Assembly (NCBI GenBank): GCA_905339275.1
Contig: CAJPFK010000017.1
Coordinates: 27,104 to 91,103, forward strand
Source of the DNA: Methylophilaceae bacterium
GTDB lineage: Bacteria; Pseudomonadota; Gammaproteobacteria; Burkholderiales; Methylophilaceae
Direction: 5' to 3'
Length of the DNA: 64,000 bases
Positions 56,066 through 63,834 of the stretch are shown piece by piece. The translations under genes and the position numbers were made by a program. The notes beneath the pieces are model-generated. The model saw only the letters and a list, made by a program, of their open reading frames with translations, was not told where the DNA came from and searched no databases. Each line of letters begins with the position of its first letter. Positions within the stretch are counted from its first letter, which is position 1.

Positions 56066-57307
56066 TTAAGAATAGAAAGAAGGCTCTGGTATTTTTTTAC
56101 TCAGAGACCAAGCACCCAGTTCCAACAATTTGTAATCGAGCGGATCGTGAAGACTATGGGTTCTGGCATTACGCCAGAACCGGTCAAAACCGAATTTTGC
56201 CGTAGTAGCCCTTGCACCAAGTACTTCAAAGATACGGCTACTCACATTCAAGACCGCTCTGGCACTTGCTACTTTTGCAGTTGCTATGGAAATGGCCGTT
56301 TCGCCACGGATGCTTTCGTTAACATCATCACCCAAATTAAAGGCTGTCTGAAAACGCTGTTGCGCCAAATCGGTCAGAGCCCTAGCACCCGCAACCTCAA
56401 CCCAGTATTCACCAAAATTACGCAGCACCAATGGATCTTCGCCCACACTTTCAGCACGCGAGGCCCACCAAGGCTGAACATTCGCATTCACATAACCTGC
56501 AGCTTGAGCAAGAGCTCCTTCCGCGATACCGAGATAAATATTGGTAAGAATCAACTGCCCAAGGCATGAACGCAACGAAGCAAAAGGAGAGCCGAGAGGG
56601 CCTGGGCTTCTTAATATCTCGGAATCAAACAAAGCCACTTGTTCAAATGATACGCCTCCGCTATCTGTCTGCCTTTGGCCAATATTGTCCCAGTCGTCAT
56701 GAACCGTGATGCCTTGCCGGGTAGTAGGGATAGCCGCAATGACCAAACCAGCAACATTGGCCTGTACTGCCGAAACAACCAGCATGTCTGAATCTGTGGC
56801 GCCAGAGCAAAAGCTCTTGCTACCGTTGACGAAATATTCACCTTCATTTTTACCAGGAACGATGCTAGTACGTTTATCCAGTGGGTTCAATGCATTACCC
56901 CAAAACCACTGATGTTGCACTGTCTGTTCGAACAATGGTTTCCACTGCGACTCCGGAGAAAAGAATTGCAGGGTAGCAAGCATAAAGTGATGGAACGCAA
57001 AAAGGTGGGCCAGCGAACTATCGACAGCAGCGATTTGCCTTGAAATATTCAGCGTCTCGTTAAGATCGCTCCCCGCCCCGCCCAAGCTTTCGGGAATCGT
57101 AAGCAACAACAACCCACTTTGACGAATCAAGTCGCGCTCACGCTTGGCTGTCCCGCCGGATTTGTCTCTCTGCACAGCGGTACTGGCAAGATCTTCCAAT
57201 AAAGCAGAAACCACTGCAGCGCGCGTGTCCTTGGCTATGCCGTTTGCTAAAGAAATTCTGTCGTCCGGAATACTCGCCGCTGCGACCGGATCAATATGCT
57301 TACTCAT
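56066..57307 (-). CDS. Acyl-CoA-dehydrogenase-fold flavin monooxygenase (SfnB/DszC-like)
   Basis: This is a 413-aa enzyme of the acyl-CoA dehydrogenase fold. Motifs fit the sulfur-acquisition branch (SfnB, DszC), not fatty-acid dehydrogenases: LLTIPESLGGAGSD, FFVNGSKSFCSGA-type FMN loop (here EYFVNGSKSFCSGATDSD), and the C-terminal KFGFDRFWRNARTHSLHDP. The usual catalytic glutamate position of true dehydrogenases is not evident. Such enzymes use reduced FMN from a separate reductase to oxygenate organosulfur compounds. The gene overlaps the amidohydrolase gene by 4 bases. Confidence 0.8.
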   Translation of the reverse strand: MSKHIDPVAAASIPDDRISLANGIAKDTRAAVVSALLEDLASTAVQRDKSGGTAKRERDLIRQSGLLLLTIPESLGGAGSDLNETLNISRQIAAVDSSLAHLFAFHHFMLATLQFFSPESQWKPLFEQTVQHQWFWGNALNPLDKRTSIVPGKNEGEYFVNGSKSFCSGATDSDMLVVSAVQANVAGLVIAAIPTTRQGITVHDDWDNIGQRQTDSGGVSFEQVALFDSEILRSPGPLGSPFASLRSCLGQLILTNIYLGIAEGALAQAAGYVNANVQPWWASRAESVGEDPLVLRNFGEYWVEVAGARALTDLAQQRFQTAFNLGDDVNESIRGETAISIATAKVASARAVLNVSSRIFEVLGARATTAKFGFDRFWRNARTHSLHDPLDYKLLELGAWSLSKKIPEPSFYS

Positions 57308-58170
57308 AATTTTATTCCTAATGATTCAAGATTCAGGACACGCTCGGCATTCTTATGAAGCAGCAGTTCAAGAACACTGTCTTTCCATCCCAATGCCAAG
57401 AAATCGTCAACCGTTTGTTTCATCGCCCTGAATGGATATGAAGTAGCAAACAACAACTGATCTTTCATGAATCCATTAGCGGCCTCGACATAGAGACGGC
57501 CACCAGGCAAGAAAATATACATATCGGGGACAACGAAAACATTGTCGTGCTTGAAAGCGACGCCGATGATCTCGTTAACGTACGGATAAAAGCCGTGATA
57601 GCAAACGATAGATAGCCTTGGAAAGGCCGCGGCCACTTTGCCCACTACGGTCGGATCGGTAAACTCAAGACTCGGCGAAGTTGGTCCCGACATCAGAAAA
57701 ACCGGTACCCCCAACTCTGAGCACGCCTCGTAAACCGGAGAAAAAACCGGATTGTCCGCTTTGAGTGGCGGCTTGCCAAAACCCGGCTCAATATTCACTC
57801 CAAGCAACCCCAGTTTATTGACCGATCGCTCTATTTCGTCCACCGCAACTCTGGCTACAGAATTCTGGGGATCTACAGAAGCAATACCAATCAGTTCATC
57901 ATGTCCCGAGACAATCTCATGGATACGATCATTGGGAATAGTCAGCGCCGGCGTATCACGTCCAACAACAACCGCTTTTGAAATACCACTCTCACGAATT
58001 TCGCCTACAAAACCTTCCAGTGTAGAAGAGCGGGTAAAGTGCTCATCATTTTTTGATCCAGTTCTTCTGTTGAGCCACCGCGCAACGTCATATGCTGCTG
58101 TCCCGGATGAAGCACCATAGAAATCATGCAAAAAAGACGGCCGACTCCGTAAATCAATAATTTTTGTCAT
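57304..58170 (-). CDS. Amidohydrolase-family (ACMSD-like) protein
   Basis: This is a 288-aa TIM-barrel protein of the amidohydrolase-2 type: VDPQNSVARVAVDEIER, VPVFLMSGPTSPSLEFTDP, LSIVCYHGFYPYVNEI, and the C-terminal LLFATSYPFRAMKQTVDDFLALGW. The N-terminal metal motif HxH is not clear (MTKIIDLRSRPSF has none) and the C-terminal D of the SSDYP-type motif reads TSYP, so the metal site may be altered. It lies between ssuD and the DszC-like gene, so its substrate is likely an organosulfur breakdown product. Confidence 0.75.
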   Translation of the reverse strand: MTKIIDLRSRPSFLHDFYGASSGTAAYDVARWLNRRTGSKNDEHFTRSSTLEGFVGEIRESGISKAVVVGRDTPALTIPNDRIHEIVSGHDELIGIASVDPQNSVARVAVDEIERSVNKLGLLGVNIEPGFGKPPLKADNPVFSPVYEACSELGVPVFLMSGPTSPSLEFTDPTVVGKVAAAFPRLSIVCYHGFYPYVNEIIGVAFKHDNVFVVPDMYIFLPGGRLYVEAANGFMKDQLLFATSYPFRAMKQTVDDFLALGWKDSVLELLLHKNAERVLNLESLGIKL

Positions 58171-58225
58171 ATCTTGCTTACTGTGTAATTGCGTTTAGAG
58201 GTATTGATCAACTCAAGTAAAGTCG

Positions 58226-59374
58226 CTAGCTTTGAGCCACTTTCAGTTGCACCGCCTCCTGGATGGCAGCATCAAAAGGCCCCCCGGTAAAATTGAATCC
58301 TTGATTAGCCTTTGCGTTCTTTCCTGGAAGCAAAGGGAATACTAATTCGGCAAAACGATAGGCCTCTTCCAAATGGGGATAACCCGACAAGACAAAACTG
58401 TCGATGCCCAGATCGGCATATTCCTTCAGCCTTGCAGCAACCGTTTGCGGATCTCCAACCAGCGAAGTCCCCGCACCGCCACGAACCAAGCCAACACCTG
58501 CCCACAAATTCGGGCTAATTTCCAGCTTGTCACGCCGACCGCCATGGAGAGATGCCATTCTCCTCTGCCCTTCCGAATCCATCTTGGCATAGTGGGCTTG
58601 AGATTTTGCAATGGTTTCATCATCTAGGCGACTGATAAGGTCATCCGCCGCCTGCCAGGCCTCTTCGTTAGTTTCACGCACGATGACATGCAACCGAATA
58701 CCGAAGCGAACAGTACGTCCCAGCTTTTCAGCCTGTGCACGCACGTTAGCAATTTTCTCGGCGACTGCTGCCGGAGGCTCACCCCAGGTAAGATAAGCGT
58801 CCACATGTTTCGCAGCAAGCGCATGAGCCGCTGGTGACGATCCACCAAAGTAAATTGGCGGATACGGTCTTTGGTGGGGCGGGAAAAGGCTGCGCCCACC
58901 AGAAATCTTGTAATGCTTGCCTTCATAATCCAGCTTTTCGCCGGAAAGTAATGCTTTCCATATATCAAGAAACTCGTCAGCAGCTTCGTAACGCTGATCA
59001 TGGCTGAGGAAAACGCCATCTGCAGCGAGTTCTGCCGGGTCGCCGCCAGAAACAATATTGACTCGAAGACGCCCTCTGGATGCCCGATCCAATGTTGCAG
59101 CCATGCGTGCGGCCACACTAGGTAAAACCGTATCTGGCCTCAACGCAACCAGAAAATTCAGTCGCCGGGTAATGGGTATCAGACTTGCCGCAGTAATCCA
59201 TGGGTCTTCGCATCCCGCACCGGTTGGAATCAGTATCCCGTCATAACCAAGATTGTCGGCAGCAACTGCAACTTGACTTAAATATTCATTGCTGACAAGG
59301 CGCCCATAATTTGATTTACCAAGATAACGACTATCTCCTGAACTCGGCAGGAACCAATAAACATCGAGACTCAT
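58226..59374 (-). CDS. ssuD: FMNH2-dependent alkanesulfonate monooxygenase
   Basis: This is a 382-aa luciferase-like TIM-barrel enzyme that cleaves sulfonates to aldehyde and sulfite with reduced FMN. The start [19 protein letters not shown], the segment [22 protein letters not shown] (cited in part), [16 protein letters not shown] and FGGSSPAA match SsuD. A GGAG site stands 8 bases before the ATG. No ssuE reductase is seen in the window. It is the first gene of a six-gene unit (ssuD, amidohydrolase, DszC-like, ssuA, ssuC, ssuB). Confidence 0.93.
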   Translation of the reverse strand: MSLDVYWFLPSSGDSRYLGKSNYGRLVSNEYLSQVAVAADNLGYDGILIPTGAGCEDPWITAASLIPITRRLNFLVALRPDTVLPSVAARMAATLDRASRGRLRVNIVSGGDPAELAADGVFLSHDQRYEAADEFLDIWKALLSGEKLDYEGKHYKISGGRSLFPPHQRPYPPIYFGGSSPAAHALAAKHVDAYLTWGEPPAAVAEKIANVRAQAEKLGRTVRFGIRLHVIVRETNEEAWQAADDLISRLDDETIAKSQAHYAKMDSEGQRRMASLHGGRRDKLEISPNLWAGVGLVRGGAGTSLVGDPQTVAARLKEYADLGIDSFVLSGYPHLEEAYRFAELVFPLLPGKNAKANQGFNFTGGPFDAAIQEAVQLKVAQS

Positions 59375-59487
59375 AACATCTTCTCCAAAGGAACAACCAA
59401 TTTACTAATTTAGAACAATAGCGCACGCTTAAATAACGAACCCCAATCTTTCAGGTATGCAGCTAACCACACCCTCGACTCAAAGAC

Positions 59488-59503
59488 GCATCTATTGTGC
59501 CAA
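59488..59503 (-). promoter_or_regulatory. Sigma-54-like promoter of the ssuD operon
   Basis: TTGGCACAATAGATGC on the gene strand: GG-N10-GC, a perfect TTGGCAC -24 box and TGC at -12. The predicted start is about 100 bases before the ssuD ATG. It lies in the 386-base gap 59375-59760. Confidence 0.7.
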
Positions 59504-59643
59504 CCAGAGAAAAATAGGTTTAAAACATCAAAAATAATGACGAAGAAAATTCAATAATTTGATTAATATGGGTTTTATTTGATCTACATTTTGGCTGTCA
59601 GCAGTAGCGACACTCGAAAATGCGTGCGATGAAACAGCAAAGC

Positions 59644-59690
59644 TGCTGCAAGAACAGCACCTCACGTACAAATCTGCTGTCATGGCAACA
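59644..59690. promoter_or_regulatory. Pair of enhancer-like dyads upstream of ssuD
   Basis: TGCTGCAAGAACAGCA (59644-59659) and TGCTGTCATGGCAACA (59675-59690) both fit TGYTG-N6-CARCA. Their centres are 31 bp apart, exactly as at receptor 1. They lie about 170-215 bp upstream of the predicted sigma-54 start. Nothing else in the gap is identified. Confidence 0.65.
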
Positions 59691-59760
59691 ACCCCAATAG
59701 AAAATCTCCAGAAGCGAGGCGGGTTGTCTGTTCCCCGCTTCCAGGGAATTAAAAACTTAA

Positions 59761-60303
59761 TTATTTCTGGGTTTGAGCATTCTGCGGCTTATCCGGGTTC
59801 CATGAGCTTCTTCGGCCATCTTCCCTTGTCGCCTTAAGTGATGGCCAGTATGTATCACCATCGGCAATACGTGTGGCAGGACCACCGCCCAATGCGTACC
59901 AGTCTTTTTTCACACCATCGTGAGTACCTGTCTTATGGACAGGGAACAAATACAGCTTCCCATTTTGAATATCGAACTCGCCATTAACAGCTTTTTTGCT
60001 GATTCGACCTTCCGATACGCCGACCGCACAAAAACCACCCCACTGCGGCGCATATTTTTCAGGATCAGCCTTGAACAGATTTAAATGATCCTGGCTGGCG
60101 AAAAGCCATTTTGCACCTTTCCATTCTGCAGCAATCTCAGGATTGCCTTTAACTGCCCTATTCTCAGTAAAAAAAGCAACCGTATCGAAACCACTGATTG
60201 CAATTCCCTGATCCGATCCCTGTGTATTAATTGCCACCTCTGCAAATGAAACCTGCGCAACAAATAGCAATGAAGCTGCTATAAAAACCCTTATCCATTT
60301 CAT
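59761..60303 (-). CDS. Exported YHS-domain protein
   Basis: This is a 180-aa protein with a Sec signal peptide (ending AQVSFA-EV) and AGGAG 7 bases before the ATG. The YHS domain covers about residues 33-100 (ISGFDTVAFFTENRAVKGNPE; WKGAKWLFASQDHLNLFKADPEKYAPQWGGFCAVGVSEG, cited in part). YHS domains often bind or deliver metals, usually copper, but the typical metal-ligand cysteine here is only the one in GGFCAVG. It lies between receptor 2 and the ssuD operon. Confidence 0.8.
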   Translation of the reverse strand: MKWIRVFIAASLLFVAQVSFAEVAINTQGSDQGIAISGFDTVAFFTENRAVKGNPEIAAEWKGAKWLFASQDHLNLFKADPEKYAPQWGGFCAVGVSEGRISKKAVNGEFDIQNGKLYLFPVHKTGTHDGVKKDWYALGGGPATRIADGDTYWPSLKATREDGRRSSWNPDKPQNAQTQK

Positions 60304-60375
60304 TTAAAATCTCCTAAAAGAGTCAAGCGCACCACCTCAGTATGCTTAACTGCGTATTTACACAACTCAAGATAA

Positions 60376-60406
60376 GGCATGCTATGAAATATTCAGATAG
60401 CATGCC
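60376..60406. terminator. Hairpin after receptor 2
   Basis: A perfect ten-base stem GGCATGCTAT / ATAGCATGCC closes on an 11-base loop. It lies 19 bases past the receptor stop. The T-run on the gene strand is weak (TTATCTTG), so termination may be partial and allow read-through into the YHS gene. Confidence 0.6.
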
Positions 60407-60424
60407 AATGAGCTAGATAATGTC

Positions 60425-62677
60425 TTAGTAGTTATATTCAAAACCGAAGGTAACATTACGGCCCACGCCCGGAGCAAAGACTGCGGCACGGTCGTACAAT
60501 CCATTAGCATCAAAAGTTGGAGTGACAGATGTCACATATCGCTTGTCGCCAAGGTTACGACCCTCTACAAACACACGATACGTATTATTCTTGCCCGGCT
60601 TCACATAGCCCAGCTTTGCTCCCCATACGGTGTAGGATGGCGCATGAATAGAATTAGCAAAGTCAGCCGCATAGTCCGAAGCATACTCCCCATCCACGCC
60701 GGCGTAGAATCCGCTTGGATGCTCATAATTCAGTCCTGCCTGATAGAATCTTCTCGGAATGCCTGGCAAAGAGTTATCGCCAAATTGTCGACTGTTATCG
60801 AACTTGAAATCAGAGAACGTGAACGCTTGACGCAAAGTCACTCCGTGTGCGCCCGAACGCCAAGGAGTCCCACCGTCACTTGATCTCCAAAGCGCAATAT
60901 CCAGACTTGCCTCAATACCCTGGTGTATCGTGTCGCTGTCAGCATTGGCCATGCGAGAAGTCGCCGGCAGCACAGGAGTTGCTGGCGTCAATTGAACCTG
61001 AAGAATTTCATCATCAATGACCTGCCTGTACGCGGTGATATTCCAGCGAGATATCCCCGCTTCACCACGCGTGCCGACCTCGAAGGAGTTAGCAATCTGC
61101 GGTCCGACATCCCAGTTGCCAACATAGACGCCTCCGGCTGAACGCATATAATTATGCGGCAATGGCAACTCTGTCGTTTTGCCATAGTTAGCATATATCT
61201 GGAATTTAGGATTGATGTCGTAACGTACAGCCAATTTAGGCAACAGATGGAAAAAATTCTGATCTAGGTCTTCATTGCTGGCAGCAGCAGGAGCTTTAAT
61301 ATCGATATATCGTCTCTGCCAGGTCGCCGCCACGCCGGTTGTAAGCCAGAAATTGTCAAACGCCTCTATTTCATTCTGCACGATAAATTGCGTATCCAAT
61401 GACCCCTCGAAAGAGGCTTCCTGCGTTTTCAGGCCGGTCCAGCGGCCATAGGTGTCGCTATAAGAAGGCTCGAAGATATAGTTACCGATCACACCAATTT
61501 TCAGGTTATTCTGCCTGCCACCAAGCACCTCATCCTGACGTTTGTAAGCGGAAGAATAAGCAACATCGAAAATTCTATAGCGGGTATACGTTGTCGCAGC
61601 CGCAGGATTGTCGTTGTTATTGATCAGAGGGAAGTATTTAAGCAACACCCCGCCCTCGATGCTGGAATCGTCGTCAATATTGTAAGAAGTCTTGTTTCCC
61701 AGCAGAACAAATAGCTTGTCATAACGATTGGTAGTCAGCTCAGTATACTTTCCAGTTGCCGCATTATAAGTTCCATTGACTTTCGGGTTTTTCAACGCAT
61801 CCTTCAAGAGGAGGTTGGCCGTGTTCTTGAAATCTTCATATCCATATTCAAAATAGAACCGCGTATTAAGATCATCCGTCAACTGTGCACCGACGTTTGC
61901 AAAAAGACGATGCGAATCCCAACCGGATCGATCACGGAAGCCATCCGTGTGATAAGTCGTGGCACTCACGTAATAATCCAGAGGGCCCTTGACGCCACCT
62001 GTACTAATTTGCGTTTTATTGGTGTTCCAGCTACCAAACGTATGCCTAACTTGAAATGGCGAAGAGTTATAGCCCGAGTGCGGCACGAAATTGATGGAAC
62101 CGCCTGCAGTAGTTGCCCCGTACTCAAAGCCATTGGCGCCACGCAATACTTCAATATAGTTATAAAACAATGGCTCAGCGTATTGGAATGGATACCCCTC
62201 GGCTGTAGTCAACGGAATCCCGTCCAGAAGGAACTGGATGCCAGTGTGCCAAGCATTAGCCCCCCGAATGATACCGGACCCACGCATGGAATAACGAGCC
62301 CCCTCTCGTCCATCCGATGATGGCGCATAAACCCCAGCCTGGTATTTAAGTGCATCGGGAATACTGGTCAAAGTCCCTTTTTCCAGTTCCTGTTTGGAGG
62401 AAATACTGGTCCCGCCAGGCACATTATCCACATATGTCGGTAGCAGATTTCGTCCCTGAACCGTCACAGTGCCCAAATCAATGGCCGGGCCTTCCGTCCT
62501 CGCCACACCAGATTCAGGCTCGGCTGCAGTTTCGGCCTGATTCTGAGCCGCCGGTGCAGACGCACCCTTGTTATCAGCCTCCTCAGCGAAACTGTATCCA
62601 GGCACTTGCGCATTGATAAAGGCAAGCACAGCAATAGACCCGGCCGTTCGCTTGAACTGCGTAAAATCAAACTTCAT
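60425..62677 (-). CDS. TonB-dependent outer-membrane receptor 2 (FecA-like)
   Basis: This is a 750-aa outer-membrane importer. A signal peptide (ending about PGYSFA-EE) and a 45-residue acidic/Ala-rich spacer precede a TonB box (IDLGTVTVQG). The plug contains TSISSKQELEKGTLTSIPDAL and MRGSGIIRGANAWHTGIQFL, and IEVLRGANGFEYGATTAGGS follows. A beta-barrel ends in NVTFGFEYNY. AGGAG stands 8 bases before the ATG. Overall layout is FecA/siderophore-receptor-like, but its place upstream of a sulfonate operon, with matching promoter and dyads, suggests an organosulfur or other nutrient. Confidence 0.9.
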   Translation of the reverse strand: MKFDFTQFKRTAGSIAVLAFINAQVPGYSFAEEADNKGASAPAAQNQAETAAEPESGVARTEGPAIDLGTVTVQGRNLLPTYVDNVPGGTSISSKQELEKGTLTSIPDALKYQAGVYAPSSDGREGARYSMRGSGIIRGANAWHTGIQFLLDGIPLTTAEGYPFQYAEPLFYNYIEVLRGANGFEYGATTAGGSINFVPHSGYNSSPFQVRHTFGSWNTNKTQISTGGVKGPLDYYVSATTYHTDGFRDRSGWDSHRLFANVGAQLTDDLNTRFYFEYGYEDFKNTANLLLKDALKNPKVNGTYNAATGKYTELTTNRYDKLFVLLGNKTSYNIDDDSSIEGGVLLKYFPLINNNDNPAAATTYTRYRIFDVAYSSAYKRQDEVLGGRQNNLKIGVIGNYIFEPSYSDTYGRWTGLKTQEASFEGSLDTQFIVQNEIEAFDNFWLTTGVAATWQRRYIDIKAPAAASNEDLDQNFFHLLPKLAVRYDINPKFQIYANYGKTTELPLPHNYMRSAGGVYVGNWDVGPQIANSFEVGTRGEAGISRWNITAYRQVIDDEILQVQLTPATPVLPATSRMANADSDTIHQGIEASLDIALWRSSDGGTPWRSGAHGVTLRQAFTFSDFKFDNSRQFGDNSLPGIPRRFYQAGLNYEHPSGFYAGVDGEYASDYAADFANSIHAPSYTVWGAKLGYVKPGKNNTYRVFVEGRNLGDKRYVTSVTPTFDANGLYDRAAVFAPGVGRNVTFGFEYNY

Positions 62678-62728
62678 TTATTGAGCTCCTATTTTCGTTT
62701 CAGGTTATTAAATTCTGGAAGAGTCTAC

Positions 62729-62743
62729 GCAATAACAGTGCCA
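62729..62743 (-). promoter_or_regulatory. Sigma-54 promoter of receptor 2
   Basis: TGGCACTGTTATTGC on the gene strand has perfect TGGCAC and TTGC boxes with GG-N10-GC. The predicted start is about 40 bases before the ATG at 62677. The promoter lies inside a loop between AATTCTGG (62711-62718) and CCAGAATT (62741-62748). Confidence 0.75.
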
Positions 62744-62804
62744 GAATTTTTTTCATAAAATTTTTTTAATTATCAATATGTTGAAATAAAATAAAATTTT
62801 TCTC

Positions 62805-62852
62805 TGCTGATTATCAAACAGCCGATATCGCGCAACTGTTGCAATATAACCA
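62805..62852. promoter_or_regulatory. Enhancer-like dyad and degenerate partner upstream of receptor 2
   Basis: TGCTGATTATCAAACA (62805-62820) misses TGYTG-N6-CARCA by one base. A TGTTG half-site at 62837 starts a weaker 16-mer, with centres 32 bp apart. They lie about 90-135 bp upstream of the predicted start. The rest of the gap 62678-62930 is AT-rich and shows no gene. Confidence 0.45.
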
Positions 62853-62930
62853 GCAGATAGAGGCAGGACTTCAGGAAGATAAAGAGTGTCTGCATGACCG
62901 GATTAACCCCAGATCATGCATCACTTGATT

Positions 62931-63812
62931 TCAGGATTGAGGTTCCAGAGCATAGAACTCGCGGTCGCCCTCATGACATGAGTATTCCTCGGGTTCATAG
63001 TTCGGTTCATTGAGACGGGTACGCCGCATGGGAGATTCAAGCGTCCATGGACGTGTAAACACACTTGGATCATTGTAAGTAGCTTCATATCTGTAAGTGT
63101 TCGCATCCAGAAAAATGAAACGCTCTCTGATATGTACTTTGTCACTGGCAAAATCGCCTTGGTTACTCAAGCGGTGTTTTGAATTGCTGCTCGTAACATC
63201 CACAACGAGCGTGTTGCCTTCCCAGTGACCGCGAGAGTCCGACATCCACAACTTGATATTTGCAGGTATGTGGGGTCGTCCATTCAACGGAATAATGCGA
63301 TTGGACAATCCGCTCAACAATAAAACATAGCCAGGATATTGCCTGATCTCGACCGATCCGAACTGCTGTCTGGAAACACCCCCAGGAAAGCAACGTGCAA
63401 GCCCCTCCACATAACCCGGTTTGATCGGGTTTTCAAAATGGTCGAGAAGGTCTTGCTGCTTGGCGCGCGCCCATGGCAGATAGGGCACTTGCCCATCTGC
63501 CGGGTCGATAATACGACTGGGTCTTTTCTCTCTGATTGGAATTTTTCCATCAGGGCCACGAGGAATGATCGAACCATCTTTGCCAGGCCAACCGGCTTGA
63601 CCATTCTCGCCGGCATTCACTAGCGAGTAAGTTCCGGAGTATTTTGCCCCCCAAAATCCCCTGACATCGGGTTGGCCATCCGGTAACTTTGCAGGCACCC
63701 ATGGCAGAGGCGTTTCCGCTACTTTTTTATCAGCTGCCTGCGCTAGTTGCAAAGATGTCAAAACTGCCAACGCTAACATTTTTACCGCGAATACAGATAG
63801 CGTAATTCTCAT
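62931..63812 (-). CDS. Exported protein of unknown function, upstream paralogue partner
   Basis: This is a 293-aa secreted protein with a signal peptide (MRITLSVFAVKMLALAVLTSLQLAQA, cited in part). The ATG used has GGGAAGG upstream; an ATG seven codons earlier lacks one. Conserved-looking blocks are LPDGQPDVRGFWGAKYSG, GHWEGNTLVVDVTSSNSKHR and YRYEATYNDPSVFTRPWTLE. I recognise the GHWEGNTLVVD and DPxVFTRPW blocks as a recurrent uncharacterised exported family. The end of a homologous gene lies directly upstream. Function unknown. Confidence 0.75.
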   Translation of the reverse strand: MRITLSVFAVKMLALAVLTSLQLAQAADKKVAETPLPWVPAKLPDGQPDVRGFWGAKYSGTYSLVNAGENGQAGWPGKDGSIIPRGPDGKIPIREKRPSRIIDPADGQVPYLPWARAKQQDLLDHFENPIKPGYVEGLARCFPGGVSRQQFGSVEIRQYPGYVLLLSGLSNRIIPLNGRPHIPANIKLWMSDSRGHWEGNTLVVDVTSSNSKHRLSNQGDFASDKVHIRERFIFLDANTYRYEATYNDPSVFTRPWTLESPMRRTRLNEPNYEPEEYSCHEGDREFYALEPQS

Positions 63813-63834
63813 TTTCCCGACCTTCCCATACATG

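Noticed and set aside
59590..59840. Plus-strand open frame with protein-like wording (LSAVATLENACDETAKLLQEQ...) upstream of ssuD
   Set aside because: It has only an internal ATG, no ribosome-binding site, overlaps the end of the YHS gene in antisense, and its DNA is explained by the enhancer dyads.
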